The notes: generated from the sequence alone by a model not told the origin. A DNA stretch of 64,000 bases from Shewanella jiangmenensis (GCF_018596335.1 NZ_JAHEPS010000009.1:1-64000); one strand, 5' to 3'; positions 8,636-22,104 are shown, counted from the first letter of the stretch. Numbers and translations: made by a program.

Positions 8636-10000
8636 TTATTTTGGCTTTTTCACCGGACGTTGCCAGCCCTGAATGTGGCGCTGCTTAACCCGGGTGATCA
8701 CCAGCTCATCTTCACCGACTTCGCGGGTAATGGTGGAGCCAGCGCCCAGAGTCGCGCCCCTGCGGATAATCACAGGTGCCACCAGCTGGGTATCGCTGCC
8801 GACAAACACATCATCTTCAATCACGGTCAGGTGCTTGTTGGCGCCATCGTAGTTACAGGTGATGGTGCCCGCGCCTATGTTCACGCCCTTACCAATGTCG
8901 GCATCGCCAAGGTACGCCAGATGCCCGGCCTTGGAGCCTTCACCCAGCACGGCTTTTTTCATTTCAACGAAGTTGCCGATATGGGCGTCTTTGTGCAGCT
9001 CAGCGCCGGGGCGCAGACGCGCGAACGGACCGGCACTGGCGCTATCGCCGAGTTTGGCACCTTCGATGATGCTGTACGGCTTGATTTCGGCGTTGTCGGC
9101 AATCTCACAGTCGATAAGGATGGCACCGGCACCAATGGTGACGTTATTGCCAAGCTTGACCTTGCCTTCAAAAATCACGTTCACGTCAATCATTACGTCC
9201 ATGCCCACGGTCACGTCGCCGCGAATGTCGATACGGGCCGGGTCGCGCAGGTTGGCGCCATTAAGCATCAGCTCTTCGGCGCGGCGGGCCTGATAAGCAC
9301 GCTCCAGTGCCGCCAGCTGCACCCGGTTGTTGGCGCCTTCGGTCTCGATGGGATTGGCGGGGTGAGCGGTATCAATCTCCACACCATCTGCGTGAGCCAT
9401 GGCAATCACGTCGGTGAGGTAAAACTCGCCCTGGGCATTGTTGTTCTCGAGGCGGCCAAGCCAGCTCTTGAGCCGCTTGCCCGGCAGCGCCATGATGCCG
9501 CTGTTGATTTCGTTAATCTTAAGCTGCTCAGGGCTGGCATCTTTCTGCTCGACGATACCAACGACTTTGCCGCCTTCGCGCACCATGCGGCCATAACCGG
9601 TGGGGTTGTTCAGATGCACTGTCAGTACCGCCACGCCGTCCGGCTTGCGCGCAGCCAGCAGAGCTTCGAGGGTTTCTTTGCGGGTGAGCGGCACATCGCC
9701 GTAGAGCACCAGCACTGTATCATCGTCATTGATGTGGTCAATCGCCTGCGCCACCGCATGGCCGGTACCCAGCTGCTCGGCCTGCAGCACAAAGTTCAGC
9801 GGTTGCTCACCGAGTTTGGCCTTCAGCAGTTCGCCGCCATAGCCATACACCAGATTGATGTTATCGGCGTTGAGCTCGCGCGCCGTGTCTATCACGTGCT
9901 GAACCATGGGTTTGTGGGCGACGCTGTGCAGTACCTTGGGCAGGTCTGAGCGCATGCGGGTGCCTTTTCCGGCGGCGAGAATGACAACATTGAGTGACAT
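8636..10000 (-). CDS. glmU: Bifunctional UDP-GlcNAc pyrophosphorylase / glucosamine-1-phosphate acetyltransferase
   Basis: A 454-residue cytoplasmic enzyme that acetylates glucosamine-1-phosphate and couples it to UTP, giving UDP-GlcNAc for peptidoglycan and LPS. The N-terminal uridylyltransferase domain begins [14 protein letters not shown]. The C-terminal left-handed beta-helix hexapeptide region spans about 250-440 ([33 protein letters not shown]). I start at the ATG at 10000, preceded by AAGGGA, rather than 10 codons upstream. The resulting length is close to the 456 residues of E. coli GlmU. It lies downstream of the atp operon but is separated from it by a terminator. Confidence 0.97.
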   Translation of the reverse strand: MSLNVVILAAGKGTRMRSDLPKVLHSVAHKPMVQHVIDTARELNADNINLVYGYGGELLKAKLGEQPLNFVLQAEQLGTGHAVAQAIDHINDDDTVLVLYGDVPLTRKETLEALLAARKPDGVAVLTVHLNNPTGYGRMVREGGKVVGIVEQKDASPEQLKINEINSGIMALPGKRLKSWLGRLENNNAQGEFYLTDVIAMAHADGVEIDTAHPANPIETEGANNRVQLAALERAYQARRAEELMLNGANLRDPARIDIRGDVTVGMDVMIDVNVIFEGKVKLGNNVTIGAGAILIDCEIADNAEIKPYSIIEGAKLGDSASAGPFARLRPGAELHKDAHIGNFVEMKKAVLGEGSKAGHLAYLGDADIGKGVNIGAGTITCNYDGANKHLTVIEDDVFVGSDTQLVAPVIIRRGATLGAGSTITREVGEDELVITRVKQRHIQGWQRPVKKPK

Positions 10001-10094
10001 AGGAGGTCCCTTATCTTTAATCTGGCGCAAGTGTACCCGATGGCCGCCTAAAATTCACCGCTGTGTAAAGGAGGCCAAGCGATTTTTGCCCAAT

Positions 10095-10122
10095 AAAAAA
10101 GGCGCCCTGGGGCGCCTTTTTT
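10095..10122 (-). terminator. Intrinsic terminator of the atp operon
   Basis: A6-GGCGCC, loop CTGG, GGCGCC-T6, 14 bases past the atpC stop. The stem is fully symmetric. Confidence 0.88.
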
Positions 10123-10136
10123 GGGACACATTCACC

Positions 10137-10562
10137 TTATCTGGCAATGTTCTTCTTGATGGTTTCAACCACACGCAGCTGAGCTACGGCCTTGGCCAGC
10201 TCGATGGCTGCCGCGGCATAGTTGAAATCGGCACCGGCTTCGGCCATATGGGCCTCGGCGCGACGTTTGGCTTCCAGAGCCGCCTGCTCATCAATGTCTT
10301 CGGCACGCAAAGCCACATCAGCCAGCACAGACACAGAGTTGGGTTGTACTTCCAGCAAACCGCCGGACAGGTAAAACACCTCTTCTTTGCCGTGCTGCTT
10401 AACGATGCGCACCATGCCAGGTTTGATAAAGGTCAGCAGAGGGGCGTGACCGGGCATAATACCCAGCTCACCCTCGCCACCGGTCACTTGCAGATGTTCT
10501 ACCAGACCGGAGAAAATGCGAGTTTCTGCACTTACGATATCAAGATGTACTGTCATGGCCAT
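10137..10562 (-). CDS. atpC: ATP synthase F1 subunit epsilon
   Basis: A 141-residue epsilon subunit of the F1 rotor stalk, with an inhibitory C-terminal helical hairpin. The N-terminal beta-sandwich begins [22 protein letters not shown] and contains [19 protein letters not shown]. The helical tail starts near residue 90 ([22 protein letters not shown]). The ATG at 10562 has GGAG seven bases ahead, while the 5-codon-longer ATG at 10574 has none. Last gene of the atp operon. Confidence 0.95.
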   Translation of the reverse strand: MAMTVHLDIVSAETRIFSGLVEHLQVTGGEGELGIMPGHAPLLTFIKPGMVRIVKQHGKEEVFYLSGGLLEVQPNSVSVLADVALRAEDIDEQAALEAKRRAEAHMAEAGADFNYAAAAIELAKAVAQLRVVETIKKNIAR

Positions 10563-10596
10563 AGCGTTCTCCATTTAAGACTCAGGCAGGGCCCGA

Positions 10597-12015
<1,419 letters not shown>

Positions 12016-12022
12016 CTAAGCC

Positions 12023-12883
12023 TTAAACCGCTGCGGCACCGGAAACAATCTCCGACAGTTCCTGCGTAATCGCAGCCTGACGGGCCTTGTTGTAAACCAG
12101 TTGCAGATCATCGATCAGCGTACCGGCGTTGTCAGTCGCAGCCTTCATTGCCACCATACGGGCGGCCTGTTCAGACGCGATGTTTTCCACAACACCCTGG
12201 TACACCTGAGACTCGACATAACGTACCAGCAGAGTATCCAGAAGGTCTTTCGGATCCTGCTCGTAGATGTAGTCCCAGTGATGTGCGATGTCATCATCTT
12301 CGGATTTTGGCAAAGGCAGCAGCTGCTCGATCACGGGCGTCTGGGTCATGGTGTTCACAAACTTGTTGAATACCACATACAGACGATCCAGTTTGCCTTC
12401 GTTGTAAGCCTGCAGCATCACGCGTACAGTCCCGATCAGGTCGGTGAGCTTTGGCGCATCACCGAGGCCTGAGGCGTGGGCTGACACCTTTCCGCCAAAA
12501 GCTTTGAAGAACTGCACTGAGCGGGCACCGATGGGGCAGAACTCTACCTCAACGCCTTGCGCTTTCCAGTTCTTCACGTCTGACACAACCTTTTTGAACA
12601 GGTTGACGTTCAGACCACCACAAAGACCGCGGTCGGATGCTACAACGATGTAGCCGACACGCTTGGCTTCTCTCACCTCTAAATAGGGGTGTTTGTATTC
12701 AAGAGAACCCTGGGCAACGTGACCGATCACCTTACGCATGCTTTCCGCGTATGGACGGCTGGCGGCCATGCGATCCTGCGCTCTGCGCATTTTGCTGGCA
12801 GCCACCATTTCCATGGCGGACGTGATCTTCTGAGTGTTTTTCACACTCGCGATCTTGGTTTTAATCTCTTTTGCGCCGGCCAT
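12023..12883 (-). CDS. atpG: ATP synthase F1 subunit gamma
   Basis: A 286-residue central rotor shaft. The N-terminal helix [20 protein letters not shown] and the C-terminal helix ([19 protein letters not shown]) form the coiled coil inside the alpha3-beta3 ring. [10 protein letters not shown] (about 80-90) is the family signature. Length equals the usual 287. Lies between atpA and atpD. Confidence 0.97.
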   Translation of the reverse strand: MAGAKEIKTKIASVKNTQKITSAMEMVAASKMRRAQDRMAASRPYAESMRKVIGHVAQGSLEYKHPYLEVREAKRVGYIVVASDRGLCGGLNVNLFKKVVSDVKNWKAQGVEVEFCPIGARSVQFFKAFGGKVSAHASGLGDAPKLTDLIGTVRVMLQAYNEGKLDRLYVVFNKFVNTMTQTPVIEQLLPLPKSEDDDIAHHWDYIYEQDPKDLLDTLLVRYVESQVYQGVVENIASEQAARMVAMKAATDNAGTLIDDLQLVYNKARQAAITQELSEIVSGAAAV

Positions 12884-12933
12884 CTCTACTCTCCAATCTG
12901 GACCTGAGGTGCCTTATGACACCTCGACGATAT

Positions 12934-14475
12934 TTACCAGGTTTGGGTTGCCACGAACTTCTCGAGGCCAGCCTTCAGCTCAGTTTCGATTTCGGCATTG
13001 TAGTCGCCGGTATCGTTGATGAGCTTCATCAGGTTGGCATGCTCAGAGTTCATGAACGCGAGCAGAGCGGCTTCGAAGTCACCGATCTTCTTCAGAGCAA
13101 CACCCTTCAGGAAGCCTTTTTCCGCAGCGAAGATCACTACGGCCTGTTCGGCTACGCTCATTGGGGCATATTGCTTCTGCTTCATCAGCTCGGTAACACG
13201 CTCACCGTGCTGCAGCTGAGCACGAGTTGCATCGTCAAGATCAGATGCAAACTGGGAGAACGCAGCAAGCTCACGATACTGTGCCAGTGCGGTACGGATA
13301 CCACCGGACAGTTTCTTGATGATCTTGGTCTGGGCGGCACCACCTACACGGGATACCGAAATACCTGGGTTAACAGCTGGACGCAGGCCAGAGTTGAACA
13401 GGTTGGTTTCCAGGAAGATCTGACCGTCGGTAATAGAAATTACGTTGGTCGGTACGAACGCAGATACGTCACCGGCTTGGGTTTCGATGATTGGCAGAGC
13501 AGTCAAAGAACCGGTTTTGCCAGTTACAGCGCCCTTGGTGAACTTTTCAACGTACTCTTCGTTCACGCGGGAAGCACGTTCCAGCAGACGAGAGTGCAAA
13601 TAGAATACGTCACCTGGGTAAGCTTCACGTCCTGGTGGACGACGCAGCAGCAGAGAGATCTGACGGTAAGCAACGGCCTGCTTAGACAGGTCATCGTACA
13701 CGATCAGGGCATCTTCACCGCGGTCACGGAAGTATTCACCCATGGTACAACCAGAGTATGGCGCCAGGAACTGCAGGGCAGCGGCTTCAGAAGCAGAAGC
13801 TACCACTACAATAGTGTTGGCCAGAGCACCGTGCTCTTCCAGCTTGCGCACTACGTTGGCGATAGTAGAAGCCTTCTGGCCTACTGCAACGTACACACAC
13901 TTGATGCCAGAATCGCGCTGGTTGATGATGGCGTCGATAGCCATCGCAGTTTTACCGGTCTGACGGTCACCGATGATCAGCTCACGCTGGCCACGACCGA
14001 TTGGGATCATGGAGTCAACGGCTTTATAACCAGTCTGAACTGGCTGAGAAACTGACTTACGGTCAATAACGCCAGGAGCAATCACTTCAACAGGTGCGAA
14101 ACCGTCGTTGTCGATTGGACCTTTACCGTCGATTGGCTGACCCAGAGTGTTTACCACACGGCCCAGCAGACCACGACCTACTGGAACTTCCAGAATACGG
14201 CCAGTGGTTTTAACTTTGGTGCCTTCCGCCAGATCGGCGTAAGGACCCATTACTACGGCACCTACAGAATCGCGCTCGAGGTTCAACGCGATTGCATAAC
14301 GGTTACCTGGCAGTTCGATCATCTCACCCTGCATTACATCGGCCAGGCCGTGTACGCGGATGATGCCGTCACTGACCGCAACGATAGTACCTTCGTTACG
14401 GGCTTCGCTGACTACTTCGAACTGCTCGATCCGCTGCTTAATCAGATCGCTGATTTCAGTGGAATTCAGTTGCAT
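12934..14475 (-). CDS. atpA: ATP synthase F1 subunit alpha
   Basis: A 513-residue regulatory subunit with the P-loop GDRQTGKT near residue 169 and the alpha/beta signature around [14 protein letters not shown]. The ATG at 14475 ([15 protein letters not shown]) is chosen over a TTG two codons upstream because GGGAG sits seven bases ahead of the ATG but only one base ahead of the TTG. Length is identical to E. coli AtpA. Confidence 0.97.
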   Translation of the reverse strand: MQLNSTEISDLIKQRIEQFEVVSEARNEGTIVAVSDGIIRVHGLADVMQGEMIELPGNRYAIALNLERDSVGAVVMGPYADLAEGTKVKTTGRILEVPVGRGLLGRVVNTLGQPIDGKGPIDNDGFAPVEVIAPGVIDRKSVSQPVQTGYKAVDSMIPIGRGQRELIIGDRQTGKTAMAIDAIINQRDSGIKCVYVAVGQKASTIANVVRKLEEHGALANTIVVVASASEAAALQFLAPYSGCTMGEYFRDRGEDALIVYDDLSKQAVAYRQISLLLRRPPGREAYPGDVFYLHSRLLERASRVNEEYVEKFTKGAVTGKTGSLTALPIIETQAGDVSAFVPTNVISITDGQIFLETNLFNSGLRPAVNPGISVSRVGGAAQTKIIKKLSGGIRTALAQYRELAAFSQFASDLDDATRAQLQHGERVTELMKQKQYAPMSVAEQAVVIFAAEKGFLKGVALKKIGDFEAALLAFMNSEHANLMKLINDTGDYNAEIETELKAGLEKFVATQTW

Positions 14476-14489
14476 GCTCAAACTCCCAA

Positions 14490-15023
14490 TTACGATTGCA
14501 GCTTATCGGACAGGCGGGCCAGTTTGCCACGGACGGATCCGTCAATGACCAGATCCCCTGCCTTGATAATTACACCGGCGATCAGGCCGGCATCCACGCT
14601 GCAATTCAGCTTAACTTTGCGTGCGAGACGTTTCTCAAGCGAAACGCTAATCTGCTGTTTCTGTGCTTCTGTAAGCTCGGTTGCAGACACCACATCGGCT
14701 TCTACTTCCTTGGCCCACTCCAGGCGGTACTCAGCAAACAGCTGAGACACAGCAGGCAGCACTTCCAAGCGACCGTTTTCAGCCATCACCTTGACAAGGT
14801 TTTGACCGTGCTCGTTGAGCTGCTCACCACAAACATCAATAAAGAGTTTGGCGAGCGCACAACTGGCCATAGAGCCAGCGAGCAGTGGGCGCATGGTGTC
14901 GTTTTCACTTACCAGCGCAGCGAAACCAAGCATTTCTGCCCAGCTTTCCACCGCTTGTTTTTCAACGGCAAAATCAAAAGCTGCCTTTGCGTAAGGGCGA
15001 GCAATGGTGGTTAATTCAGCCAT
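14490..15023 (-). CDS. atpH: ATP synthase F1 subunit delta
   Basis: A 177-residue delta (OSCP) subunit of the peripheral stalk, linking the b-dimer to the top of F1. The N-terminal six-helix bundle starts [19 protein letters not shown]. The C-terminal part carries the typical [25 protein letters not shown] motif. Length is normal. It is 14-15 bases from both neighbours, atpF and atpA. Confidence 0.96.
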   Translation of the reverse strand: MAELTTIARPYAKAAFDFAVEKQAVESWAEMLGFAALVSENDTMRPLLAGSMASCALAKLFIDVCGEQLNEHGQNLVKVMAENGRLEVLPAVSQLFAEYRLEWAKEVEADVVSATELTEAQKQQISVSLEKRLARKVKLNCSVDAGLIAGVIIKAGDLVIDGSVRGKLARLSDKLQS

Positions 15024-15038
15024 AACCCTTCTCCCTTA

Positions 15039-15509
15039 TCAAATTTCAGCGACTAGCTTTTCAACTATGTCACTGTGTGCGGCTTGATCAATCGAACGCT
15101 CGAGGATCTTCTCAGCACCCACGAGGGCCAGAGTTGCAACCTGCTTACGCAGTTCCTCTTTCACGCGATTGCGTTCAGCTTCAATTTCAGCTTTACCCTG
15201 AGCGATGATACGTGCACGCTCAGCATCAGCCTCGGCTTTTGCTTCTTCAACAATCTGAGCCTTGCGCTTGTTGGCAGACTCGATGATTTCATTGGCTGTA
15301 GCTTTGGCTTCTTTGAGCTGCTCTGTGGCCTTGGCCTGAGCAAGCTCCAGGTCTTTTGCAGCGCGGTCAGCATTGGCAAGACCGTCAGCAATCCTCTTCT
15401 GGCGCTCTTCGATGGCATTCATCAAAGGGGGCCATACATACTTCATGCAGAACCACACGAAGATAAAAAAGGCGACCGTCTGACCGATTAGGGTAGCGTT
15501 GATATTCAC
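15039..15509 (-). CDS. atpF: ATP synthase F0 subunit b
   Basis: A 156-residue peripheral-stalk subunit. It has one N-terminal membrane helix (about 4-24, [24 protein letters not shown]) followed by a long charged amphipathic coiled coil (30-140) rich in Ala, Lys and Glu, which dimerises. Length matches E. coli b (156). Lies between atpE and atpH. Confidence 0.97.
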   Translation of the reverse strand: MNINATLIGQTVAFFIFVWFCMKYVWPPLMNAIEERQKRIADGLANADRAAKDLELAQAKATEQLKEAKATANEIIESANKRKAQIVEEAKAEADAERARIIAQGKAEIEAERNRVKEELRKQVATLALVGAEKILERSIDQAAHSDIVEKLVAEI

Positions 15510-15548
15510 AACAGCCTCCTATTTTGAGTTAAGACAGAAGCGGTTTTA

Positions 15549-15815
<267 letters not shown>

Positions 15816-15865
15816 CTAAATCTAAATTAGTTGATGATTTAGCTAAAAAATTTCTTCAGCAATCC

Positions 15866-16663
<798 letters not shown>

Positions 16664-16673
16664 TCATCCCACT

Positions 16674-17057
16674 TTACTTTTGCTTGAAGTATAAAGGCGC
16701 TGTCCAATGCACAGTCAAAGCCAGGGTATAACAAACAAAAAGTGGCATGAAAACGACTTTTAGGTTGATAAACACCAGCGAAAACAATGCGATGGTTAAC
16801 AGCAACTTTACCGCTTCCCCCCAGTAGAAGGTTTTCAGTACCTTCCCTGATGAACTTGCTCCCGAATGGGAAAAAGCGAGGGTTGCGAATACAAAATTAG
16901 GGAGCACAGCTACCGAGCCACCGGCCAAAGCCGATACCCCGTATTGCGCCCCCCAGACGACGAAGAAGAGAACCGATACACCCCCGGCCACCGCCGCCTG
17001 CATCAACACTAATTTATAGGCAGACCACCGGCCACGACGCGCCAAAACCTTGCTCAA
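16674..17057 (-). CDS. atpI: ATP synthase protein I (UncI)
   Basis: A 127-residue small membrane protein that opens the atp operon. It has four hydrophobic segments (about 15-35, 37-58, 75-95, 98-115). AtpI is thought to help c-ring assembly or magnesium handling and is not part of the final enzyme. Sequence is poorly conserved, so the call rests on position, size and topology plus the family-like ALAGGSVAVLPNFVFA segment. Confidence 0.88.
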   Translation of the reverse strand: MSKVLARRGRWSAYKLVLMQAAVAGGVSVLFFVVWGAQYGVSALAGGSVAVLPNFVFATLAFSHSGASSSGKVLKTFYWGEAVKLLLTIALFSLVFINLKVVFMPLFVCYTLALTVHWTAPLYFKQK

Positions 17058-17142
17058 TTCTCATTCTCCGCATACGGACTTTTTGTTTCGGTGACCGGAC
17101 AACAGAATGCCGTAAAAAGTCACAGTACAAAAAGCTTGCGAA

Positions 17143-17170
17143 AGTATACCTTTTCGGGCCTTCAATGCAA
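17143..17170 (-). promoter_or_regulatory. Sigma-70 promoter of the atp operon
   Basis: On the minus strand, -35 TTGCAT (17165-17170), a 16-bp spacer and -10 TATACT (17143-17148), about 86 bases upstream of atpI. This is the best promoter match in the 224-base parB-atpI gap; the rest of the gap holds no gene that I can see. Confidence 0.55.
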
Positions 17171-17281
17171 CTTTGAGATGCGTAAAATCGCCACTTTTCA
17201 GCGGTTCTTCGACCAAAGATTCAAAATGGAAAGATTAACAATCGTCACAAATTTACATGAAACTCTGTTAACCGCACCAAA

Positions 17282-18160
17282 TCAGCGAATTTTGCTGAGA
17301 ATCCCGTCTAATTCAGCAAGATTTTGGTAGTTAATTACAATTTTTCCCTTGCCCTTACTGCCATGATTTATCGCAACCTTGGCACCGAGCTTCTCAATTA
17401 ATTGCTGCTCGAGACGGGAAACATCGTGATCTTTTGCGGGCTTTTCAGCTTCTTTGGGGGGATTTAAGCTTCTATTAATTAATCGTTCAGTTTCGCGAAC
17501 GGTCAGCTCTTTGGCGGCAACCAAACGTGCCAGATTTGTCTGCTCTTCACCCTCAACGGCGAGCAGTGCACGGGCATGACCCATGTCGATATCGCCGTAT
17601 TCAAGCAAACGCTTGACGGGTTCGTTCAGACTGTTAAGACGCAGCAGGTTGGTGACTGTGGTGCGGGATTTCCCCACCGCATCGGCCACCTGCTGGTGGG
17701 TGAGTTCAAATTCTTCCAGCAGGCGCTGCAGCGCAATCGCCTCTTCCATGGCGTTGAGATCTTCGCGCTGAATGTTTTCAATCAGGGCGATGGCCACGGC
17801 GGATTCGTCAGGTACTTGCTTGATAATACAAGGAACTTTATCAAGCTTTGCGAGCTGGGATGCGCGCCAGCGGCGCTCGCCGGCGATGATTTCATACTTT
17901 TGCTCGGCGATTTTACGCACCACGATGGGCTGAATGATGCCCTGGGCCCGAATGGACTCAGCCAGCTCTTCCAGCGCCTCAGGCGACATGTCTTTACGGG
18001 GCTGATATTTGCCCGGCTGCAGCAGATCCACATCCAAATGGACCAAATCATCCTGTTTATCACTGCGCTCGGCCGCCATATCCAGTTTTTTACTGGCGGC
18101 GTGGCTGGTGCTTAGCAGCGCATCCAGTCCTTTACCCAAGCCCCGTTTTTTCAAAGTCAT
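17282..18160 (-). CDS. parB: Chromosome partitioning protein ParB (CTPase, parS-binding)
   Basis: A 292-residue protein that binds parS, spreads on DNA as a CTP-dependent clamp, and is moved by ParA. The N-terminal ParB/Srx domain contains YQPRKDMSPEALEELAESIRAQGIIQPI and GERRWRAS (about 50-110). The helix-turn-helix follows (LTHQQVADAVGKSRTTVTNLLRL, about 145-175), then a C-terminal dimerisation domain. It starts 9 bases after parA on the same strand. Candidate parS sites lie at 52990, 60044, 61316 and 63767. Confidence 0.97.
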   Translation of the reverse strand: MTLKKRGLGKGLDALLSTSHAASKKLDMAAERSDKQDDLVHLDVDLLQPGKYQPRKDMSPEALEELAESIRAQGIIQPIVVRKIAEQKYEIIAGERRWRASQLAKLDKVPCIIKQVPDESAVAIALIENIQREDLNAMEEAIALQRLLEEFELTHQQVADAVGKSRTTVTNLLRLNSLNEPVKRLLEYGDIDMGHARALLAVEGEEQTNLARLVAAKELTVRETERLINRSLNPPKEAEKPAKDHDVSRLEQQLIEKLGAKVAINHGSKGKGKIVINYQNLAELDGILSKIR

Positions 18161-18169
18161 TGCTAATCC

Positions 18170-18958
18170 TTACGCCTGCTTTCTTGCCTGGGTTTGCTCG
18201 CCCCGGCGAATCATCTCTCCCGCCAGGGCCAGATAGGCCTTGGCGCCGGCACTGGACTTGTCGTAATACATGGCGGGCGCACCAAAACTTGGCGCCTCAG
18301 CCAGACGAATATTACGGGGGATCACAGTGCGGTAAACCTTCTCGCCAAAATGCTGCTTGAGCTGATCGGACACGTCATTGGCCAATCGATTGCGAGGATC
18401 GTACATGGTACGCAAAATTCCCTCGATGCCAAGCCCCGGATTGACCATGGCTGCCAGCTTGCCAATGGTGTCGATAAGGGCAGTGAGCCCCTCCAGCGCG
18501 AAGTACTCACACTGCATCGGCACCAGAACAGAGTCAGCCGCGGACATGGCGTTTACGGTCAGCATGTTGAGTGAAGGCGGGCAGTCGATAAAGATAAAAT
18601 CATACTCGTCCCTGACGGCGGCGAGCGCATTGCGCAGGCGCACTTCACGGGCGAAAAATTCCATCAGCTTGATTTCGGCGGCGGTCACATCGCCATTGGC
18701 GGCGATGAGGTCGTATTTGCCGGGGGTGTCACGCACCACGACATCGGCAAAGGGCTTTTCTTCGACCAGAAGCTCATAGGCCGTGTTTTCGACCTCGTAC
18801 TTGTCGATGCCACTGCCCATGGTGGCATTGCCCTGGGGATCGAGATCAATCAGCAGCACTTTACGTCTGGTTGCCGCCAAAGACGCGGCCAGGTTAATGC
18901 AAGTAGTTGTTTTTCCTACGCCACCTTTCTGGTTGGCTACGGCAATGACTTTACCCAC
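18170..18958 (-). CDS. parA: Chromosome partitioning ATPase ParA (Soj)
   Basis: A 262-residue deviant-Walker ATPase. The P-loop KGGVGKTTT (about 10-18) carries the signature lysine, Walker A' is LLIDLDPQGNAT and Walker B is FIFIDCPPSLN. It has the chromosomal Soj length, without the N-terminal helix-turn-helix of plasmid type Ia ParA. It sits in the rsmG-parA-parB order usual next to gammaproteobacterial origins. Confidence 0.97.
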   Translation of the reverse strand: MGKVIAVANQKGGVGKTTTCINLAASLAATRRKVLLIDLDPQGNATMGSGIDKYEVENTAYELLVEEKPFADVVVRDTPGKYDLIAANGDVTAAEIKLMEFFAREVRLRNALAAVRDEYDFIFIDCPPSLNMLTVNAMSAADSVLVPMQCEYFALEGLTALIDTIGKLAAMVNPGLGIEGILRTMYDPRNRLANDVSDQLKQHFGEKVYRTVIPRNIRLAEAPSFGAPAMYYDKSSAGAKAYLALAGEMIRRGEQTQARKQA

Positions 18959-19048
18959 GATCTCACCCTGTTGTTATTCTGTCGTTTACCCGAGACACAG
19001 CGCCTCGGACAAGTTGCTTGATGTTGCGTCCAATTGCAAGGCGCAGAC

Positions 19049-19693
19049 TCACGCTTTGACCAATTTCAGCAGGTGGCGCTGCTCATCAAGCCCGGGCACC
19101 TCAAGCCTGATGGTTTCAAGCAAGGTGAATCCGGCGGGGATCCCGGCCATTTCATCCTCGCTGAGTTGGCCCTTGAGCGCATAAAAACAGCCATCGGCGG
19201 CGGGCAGGTGATGACACCAGCTGAGCATGTCACCCACAGAGGCAAAGGCGCGGCTCAGAACGCCGTCAAACCCTTGCTCAGGTTGATACAGCTCAACGCG
19301 GCTCTCGACTGAGCTGATGTTTTTCAGCCCAAGTTCCAGCGCTACCTGCTTTTGGAAGCGAATGCGCTTGCCGAGGCTGTCGAGCAGGACAAACTCTTTG
19401 TCCGGATTGATGATGGCCAGTGGAATGCCGGGCAGACCCGGGCCTGTGCCCACATCGATAAAACGTTCGCCCTTGAGGTGTGGTGACACCACCAGGCTGT
19501 CGAGGATATGACGGGTCAGCATCTGCGCCGGTTCGCGCACTGAGGTCAGGTTGTACGCCTTGTTCCATTTGTCCAGCAGCGCAACAAAGCCAAGCAGCTG
19601 TTGCTGCTGACTGTCACTGACTGTGAGTCCGGTTTTGGCGATGGCTTGGCTCAGTTGTTTGGCTAACACAGGATGATGCTCCGTCAATGCCAC
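19049..19693 (-). CDS. rsmG: 16S rRNA (guanine-527-N7)-methyltransferase
   Basis: A 214-residue SAM-dependent methyltransferase (GidB) that modifies G527 of 16S rRNA. Motif I is [17 protein letters not shown] (about 70-86), and NLTSVREP and [13 protein letters not shown] are family signatures. The start is a GTG with a poor ribosome site; translation could begin at the TTG two codons later. Loss of this gene in bacteria gives low-level streptomycin resistance (family knowledge). Confidence 0.95.
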   Translation of the reverse strand: MALTEHHPVLAKQLSQAIAKTGLTVSDSQQQQLLGFVALLDKWNKAYNLTSVREPAQMLTRHILDSLVVSPHLKGERFIDVGTGPGLPGIPLAIINPDKEFVLLDSLGKRIRFQKQVALELGLKNISSVESRVELYQPEQGFDGVLSRAFASVGDMLSWCHHLPAADGCFYALKGQLSEDEMAGIPAGFTLLETIRLEVPGLDEQRHLLKLVKA

Positions 19694-19717
19694 AAGAATG
19701 CGGATATTATGAAGGTC

Positions 19718-19752
19718 TGAAAAAACGAAAGGAAGGGCGCTGGCGCCCTTCC
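19718..19752 (-). terminator. Imperfect intrinsic terminator between mnmG and rsmG
   Basis: A GGAAGGGCG / CGCCCTTCC stem (19731-19752). On the minus strand it is followed by TTTCGTTTTTT. It lies 20 bases past the mnmG stop. The interrupted T tract suggests partial termination, leaving some readthrough into rsmG-parAB. Confidence 0.55.
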
Positions 19753-19771
19753 GCTCAGGGATTAACTGATT

Positions 19772-21661
19772 TCAGGCGCTTTTACGCAGCAAACCGCGTT
19801 TTTTCAGGTGCACCAGCAGAATCGATACCGCCGCAGGGGTCACACCGGAGATGCGTGAGGCCTGGCCGATGGTTTCAGGTTTGTGGGCATTGAGCTTGGC
19901 GGTGACCTCGTTGGAGAGGCCGGGCACTTCGCTGTAATCCAGATCCAGCGGCAGACGGGTGTTTTCGTTGCGCTCTGCCTTGGCGATTTCATCCTGCTGA
20001 CGCTGGATGTAACCGGCGTATTTCACCTGAATTTGCACTTGCTCGGCGGCCAGCGGATCGGCAAGGCCCGGGCCAAAGCCGTCGATCTTCATCAGGGTAT
20101 CGTATTCGATCTCAGGGCGGCGCAGCAGATCTTCCAAAGATGCCTCGCGGGTCAGTGGCGCGCTCAGCACGTCGTTGAGCTCACTCACCTGAGTCGAGTT
20201 TACATGCACCCAATGGCTGCGCAGGCGCTGCTGCTCAGTCTCGATGGAATCGCGTTTTTCGTTGAATTTCTGCCAGCGGACGTCATCCACCAGGCCAAGC
20301 TCCCGGCCTTTTTCGGTCAAGCGCAGATCCGCGTTGTCTTCACGCAGCAGCAAACGGTATTCGGCGCGGCTGGTAAACATGCGGTAGGGCTCTTTGGTGC
20401 CGAGGGTGGAGAGATCGTCCACCAGCACGCCGAGGTAGGCCTGATCGCGCTTCGGCGCCCAGGCTTCTTTGCCCTGAACCTTGAGTGCGGCGTTAAGGCC
20501 GGCCAGCAAGCCCTGGGCACCGGCTTCTTCGTAGCCCGTGGTGCCGTTGATTTGTCCGGCAAAGAACAAACCGTCGATGACTTTGGTTTCCAACGAGTTT
20601 TTAAGGTCACGCGGATCGAAATAATCGTATTCGATGGCGTAGCCGGGGCGCACTATCTCAGCATTTTCCATACCGCGAATAGAGCGCACCAGATTGATCT
20701 GCACATCAAACGGCAGGCTGGTGGAGATGCCGTTAGGGTAAATTTCTGTGGTCGTCAGGCCTTCAGGCTCGATAAAGATCTGATGTGAGTTCTTGTCGGC
20801 AAAACGGTGAATTTTGTCTTCAATGGACGGGCAGTAGCGCGGGCCAATGCCTTCAATCACCCCAGAATACATGGGGCTTCTGTCCAAACCGCCACGGATG
20901 ATGTCGTGGGTTTGCTCGTTGGTGTGGGTGATGTAGCAGGAGATCTGCTGTGGATGCTGGCTCACATCGCCGATAAAAGACATCACTGGCAGCGGCGAGT
21001 CGCCTTTTTGCTCGGTCATCACCGAAAAATCTATGGTACGGGCATCAATACGCGGTGGAGTGCCGGTTTTTAAACGGCCAACACGCAGTGGCAGTTCACG
21101 TAATCGATGTGCCAATGCGATGGCTGGTTGATCGCCGGCGCGGCCACCGCTGTAGTTTTCAAGTCCGATGTGGATTTTGCCACCCAGGAAAGTACCTGCG
21201 GTCAGCACCACGGCTGGCGCTTCAAAGGCCAGGCCCATCTGGGTAATGGCACCCACCACCCGGCCGTTTTCCACCACCAGATCGTCTACCGCCTGCTGGA
21301 AGATCTTCAGGTTTGGCTGCAGCTGCAGCATGTTCAGGATCTTGGCCTTGTAGAGCGCTCTGTCTGCCTGGGCGCGGGTTGCTCGCACTGCAGGGCCTTT
21401 GCTGGAATTGAGGGTCCGGAACTGGATCCCGGCAAAGTCAGTGGCGATCGCCATGGCACCGCCCAGTGCATCGATCTCTTTGACCAGATGGCCTTTACCA
21501 ATACCACCAATGGCAGGGTTACAGGACATCTGCCCAAGCGTGTCCACGTTATGGGTGAGCAGCAGTGTTTTACAACCCATGCGGGCCGCTGCCAGAGCGG
21601 CTTCGGTACCGGCATGGCCACCACCGACAACTATTACATCAAACCGTTCATGAAATTGCAT
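19772..21661 (-). CDS. mnmG: tRNA uridine-34 5-carboxymethylaminomethyl modification enzyme MnmG
   Basis: A 629-residue FAD enzyme (GidA) that works with MnmE to make (c)mnm5U34 in tRNA. The N-terminal dinucleotide motif is [19 protein letters not shown]. GidA signatures are [14 protein letters not shown] and [14 protein letters not shown]-terminal helical domain binds MnmE. Length equals E. coli MnmG (629). Its start lies at the left edge of oriC, and its partner mnmE is on the other side of the origin at 27.3-28.7 kb. Confidence 0.97.
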   Translation of the reverse strand: MQFHERFDVIVVGGGHAGTEAALAAARMGCKTLLLTHNVDTLGQMSCNPAIGGIGKGHLVKEIDALGGAMAIATDFAGIQFRTLNSSKGPAVRATRAQADRALYKAKILNMLQLQPNLKIFQQAVDDLVVENGRVVGAITQMGLAFEAPAVVLTAGTFLGGKIHIGLENYSGGRAGDQPAIALAHRLRELPLRVGRLKTGTPPRIDARTIDFSVMTEQKGDSPLPVMSFIGDVSQHPQQISCYITHTNEQTHDIIRGGLDRSPMYSGVIEGIGPRYCPSIEDKIHRFADKNSHQIFIEPEGLTTTEIYPNGISTSLPFDVQINLVRSIRGMENAEIVRPGYAIEYDYFDPRDLKNSLETKVIDGLFFAGQINGTTGYEEAGAQGLLAGLNAALKVQGKEAWAPKRDQAYLGVLVDDLSTLGTKEPYRMFTSRAEYRLLLREDNADLRLTEKGRELGLVDDVRWQKFNEKRDSIETEQQRLRSHWVHVNSTQVSELNDVLSAPLTREASLEDLLRRPEIEYDTLMKIDGFGPGLADPLAAEQVQIQVKYAGYIQRQQDEIAKAERNENTRLPLDLDYSEVPGLSNEVTAKLNAHKPETIGQASRISGVTPAAVSILLVHLKKRGLLRKSA

Positions 21662-21837
21662 GACACTACCTTAAACCTGAAATGGGACCGCTGTAATGAG
21701 CCGATTATTCTACCATTGCCTGAAGCCAAGTTGAACTTACTCTTTAAGGAAGAAGATCCATTGGGGATCAGCTTATAGATCTTAAGATCTTTATATAGAT
21801 CTCCTTATTGTTATCTCTTATTAGGATCGCGCTTTTC

Positions 21838-21846
21838 TGTGGTTAA
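21838..21846 (+). promoter_or_regulatory. DnaA box (R1-like)
   Basis: TGTGGTTAA, one mismatch to TGTGGATAA, directly beside the AT-rich unwinding region, where R1 lies in E. coli. Confidence 0.75.
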
Positions 21847-21941
21847 GCCTAAAAAGCATTTTAAATCATGAGTTAACGCGATCTTGAACCTGTGATCTGT
21901 ACGCGATCTATCGAGATATAAGGTGGGGATAGATCGCTGTT

Positions 21942-21950
21942 TTATCCACA
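21942..21950 (-). promoter_or_regulatory. DnaA box, perfect
   Basis: TTATCCACA in the middle of oriC. Confidence 0.9.
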
Positions 21951-22014
21951 GGGTGGATCTTGCAGCAGATCGCCTGTTGAGTAATGCAATGGATGATCAG
22001 ATCTAAATCATATC

Positions 22015-22023
22015 TTATCCACA
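22015..22023 (-). promoter_or_regulatory. DnaA box, perfect
   Basis: TTATCCACA. It forms an inverted pair with the box at 22048-22056, 24 bases apart. Confidence 0.9.
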
Positions 22024-22047
22024 AATTTATACTGAATTAACAAGTTT

Positions 22048-22056
22048 TGTGGATAA
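22048..22056 (+). promoter_or_regulatory. DnaA box, perfect
   Basis: TGTGGATAA, the right-hand partner of the inverted pair, near the mioC-proximal edge of oriC. Confidence 0.9.
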
Positions 22057-22104
22057 GAATGATCTAACTTGTGGGTGAGCAGGGATAAGATCAGTGAGGC
22101 GATC

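Larger units (their letters stand above)
21754..22100. other. oriC: Chromosomal replication origin oriC
   Basis: The mnmG-mioC gap has the structure of an enterobacterial/Shewanella oriC. An AT-rich unwinding region (about 21775-21830) contains GATC-led 13-mer-like repeats, ending in ATCTCTTATTAGGATCGC as in the E. coli right 13-mer. A DnaA box directly follows, then three perfect TTATCCACA/TGTGGATAA boxes. I count about 18 GATC Dam/SeqA sites in 370 bp. Gene context (mnmG, mioC, parAB, dnaA nearby) agrees. This is the point where leading-strand direction should switch. Confidence 0.96.

Noticed and set aside
8582-9949. 455-codon plus-strand frame opposite glmU
   Set aside because: Complete overlap with glmU, whose protein matches its family from end to end; the antisense product resembles nothing.
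12871-14055. 394-codon plus-strand frame opposite atpA
   Set aside because: Antisense to a certain ATP synthase gene; composition (Gln, Thr, Trp rich) is that of a reverse-strand shadow.
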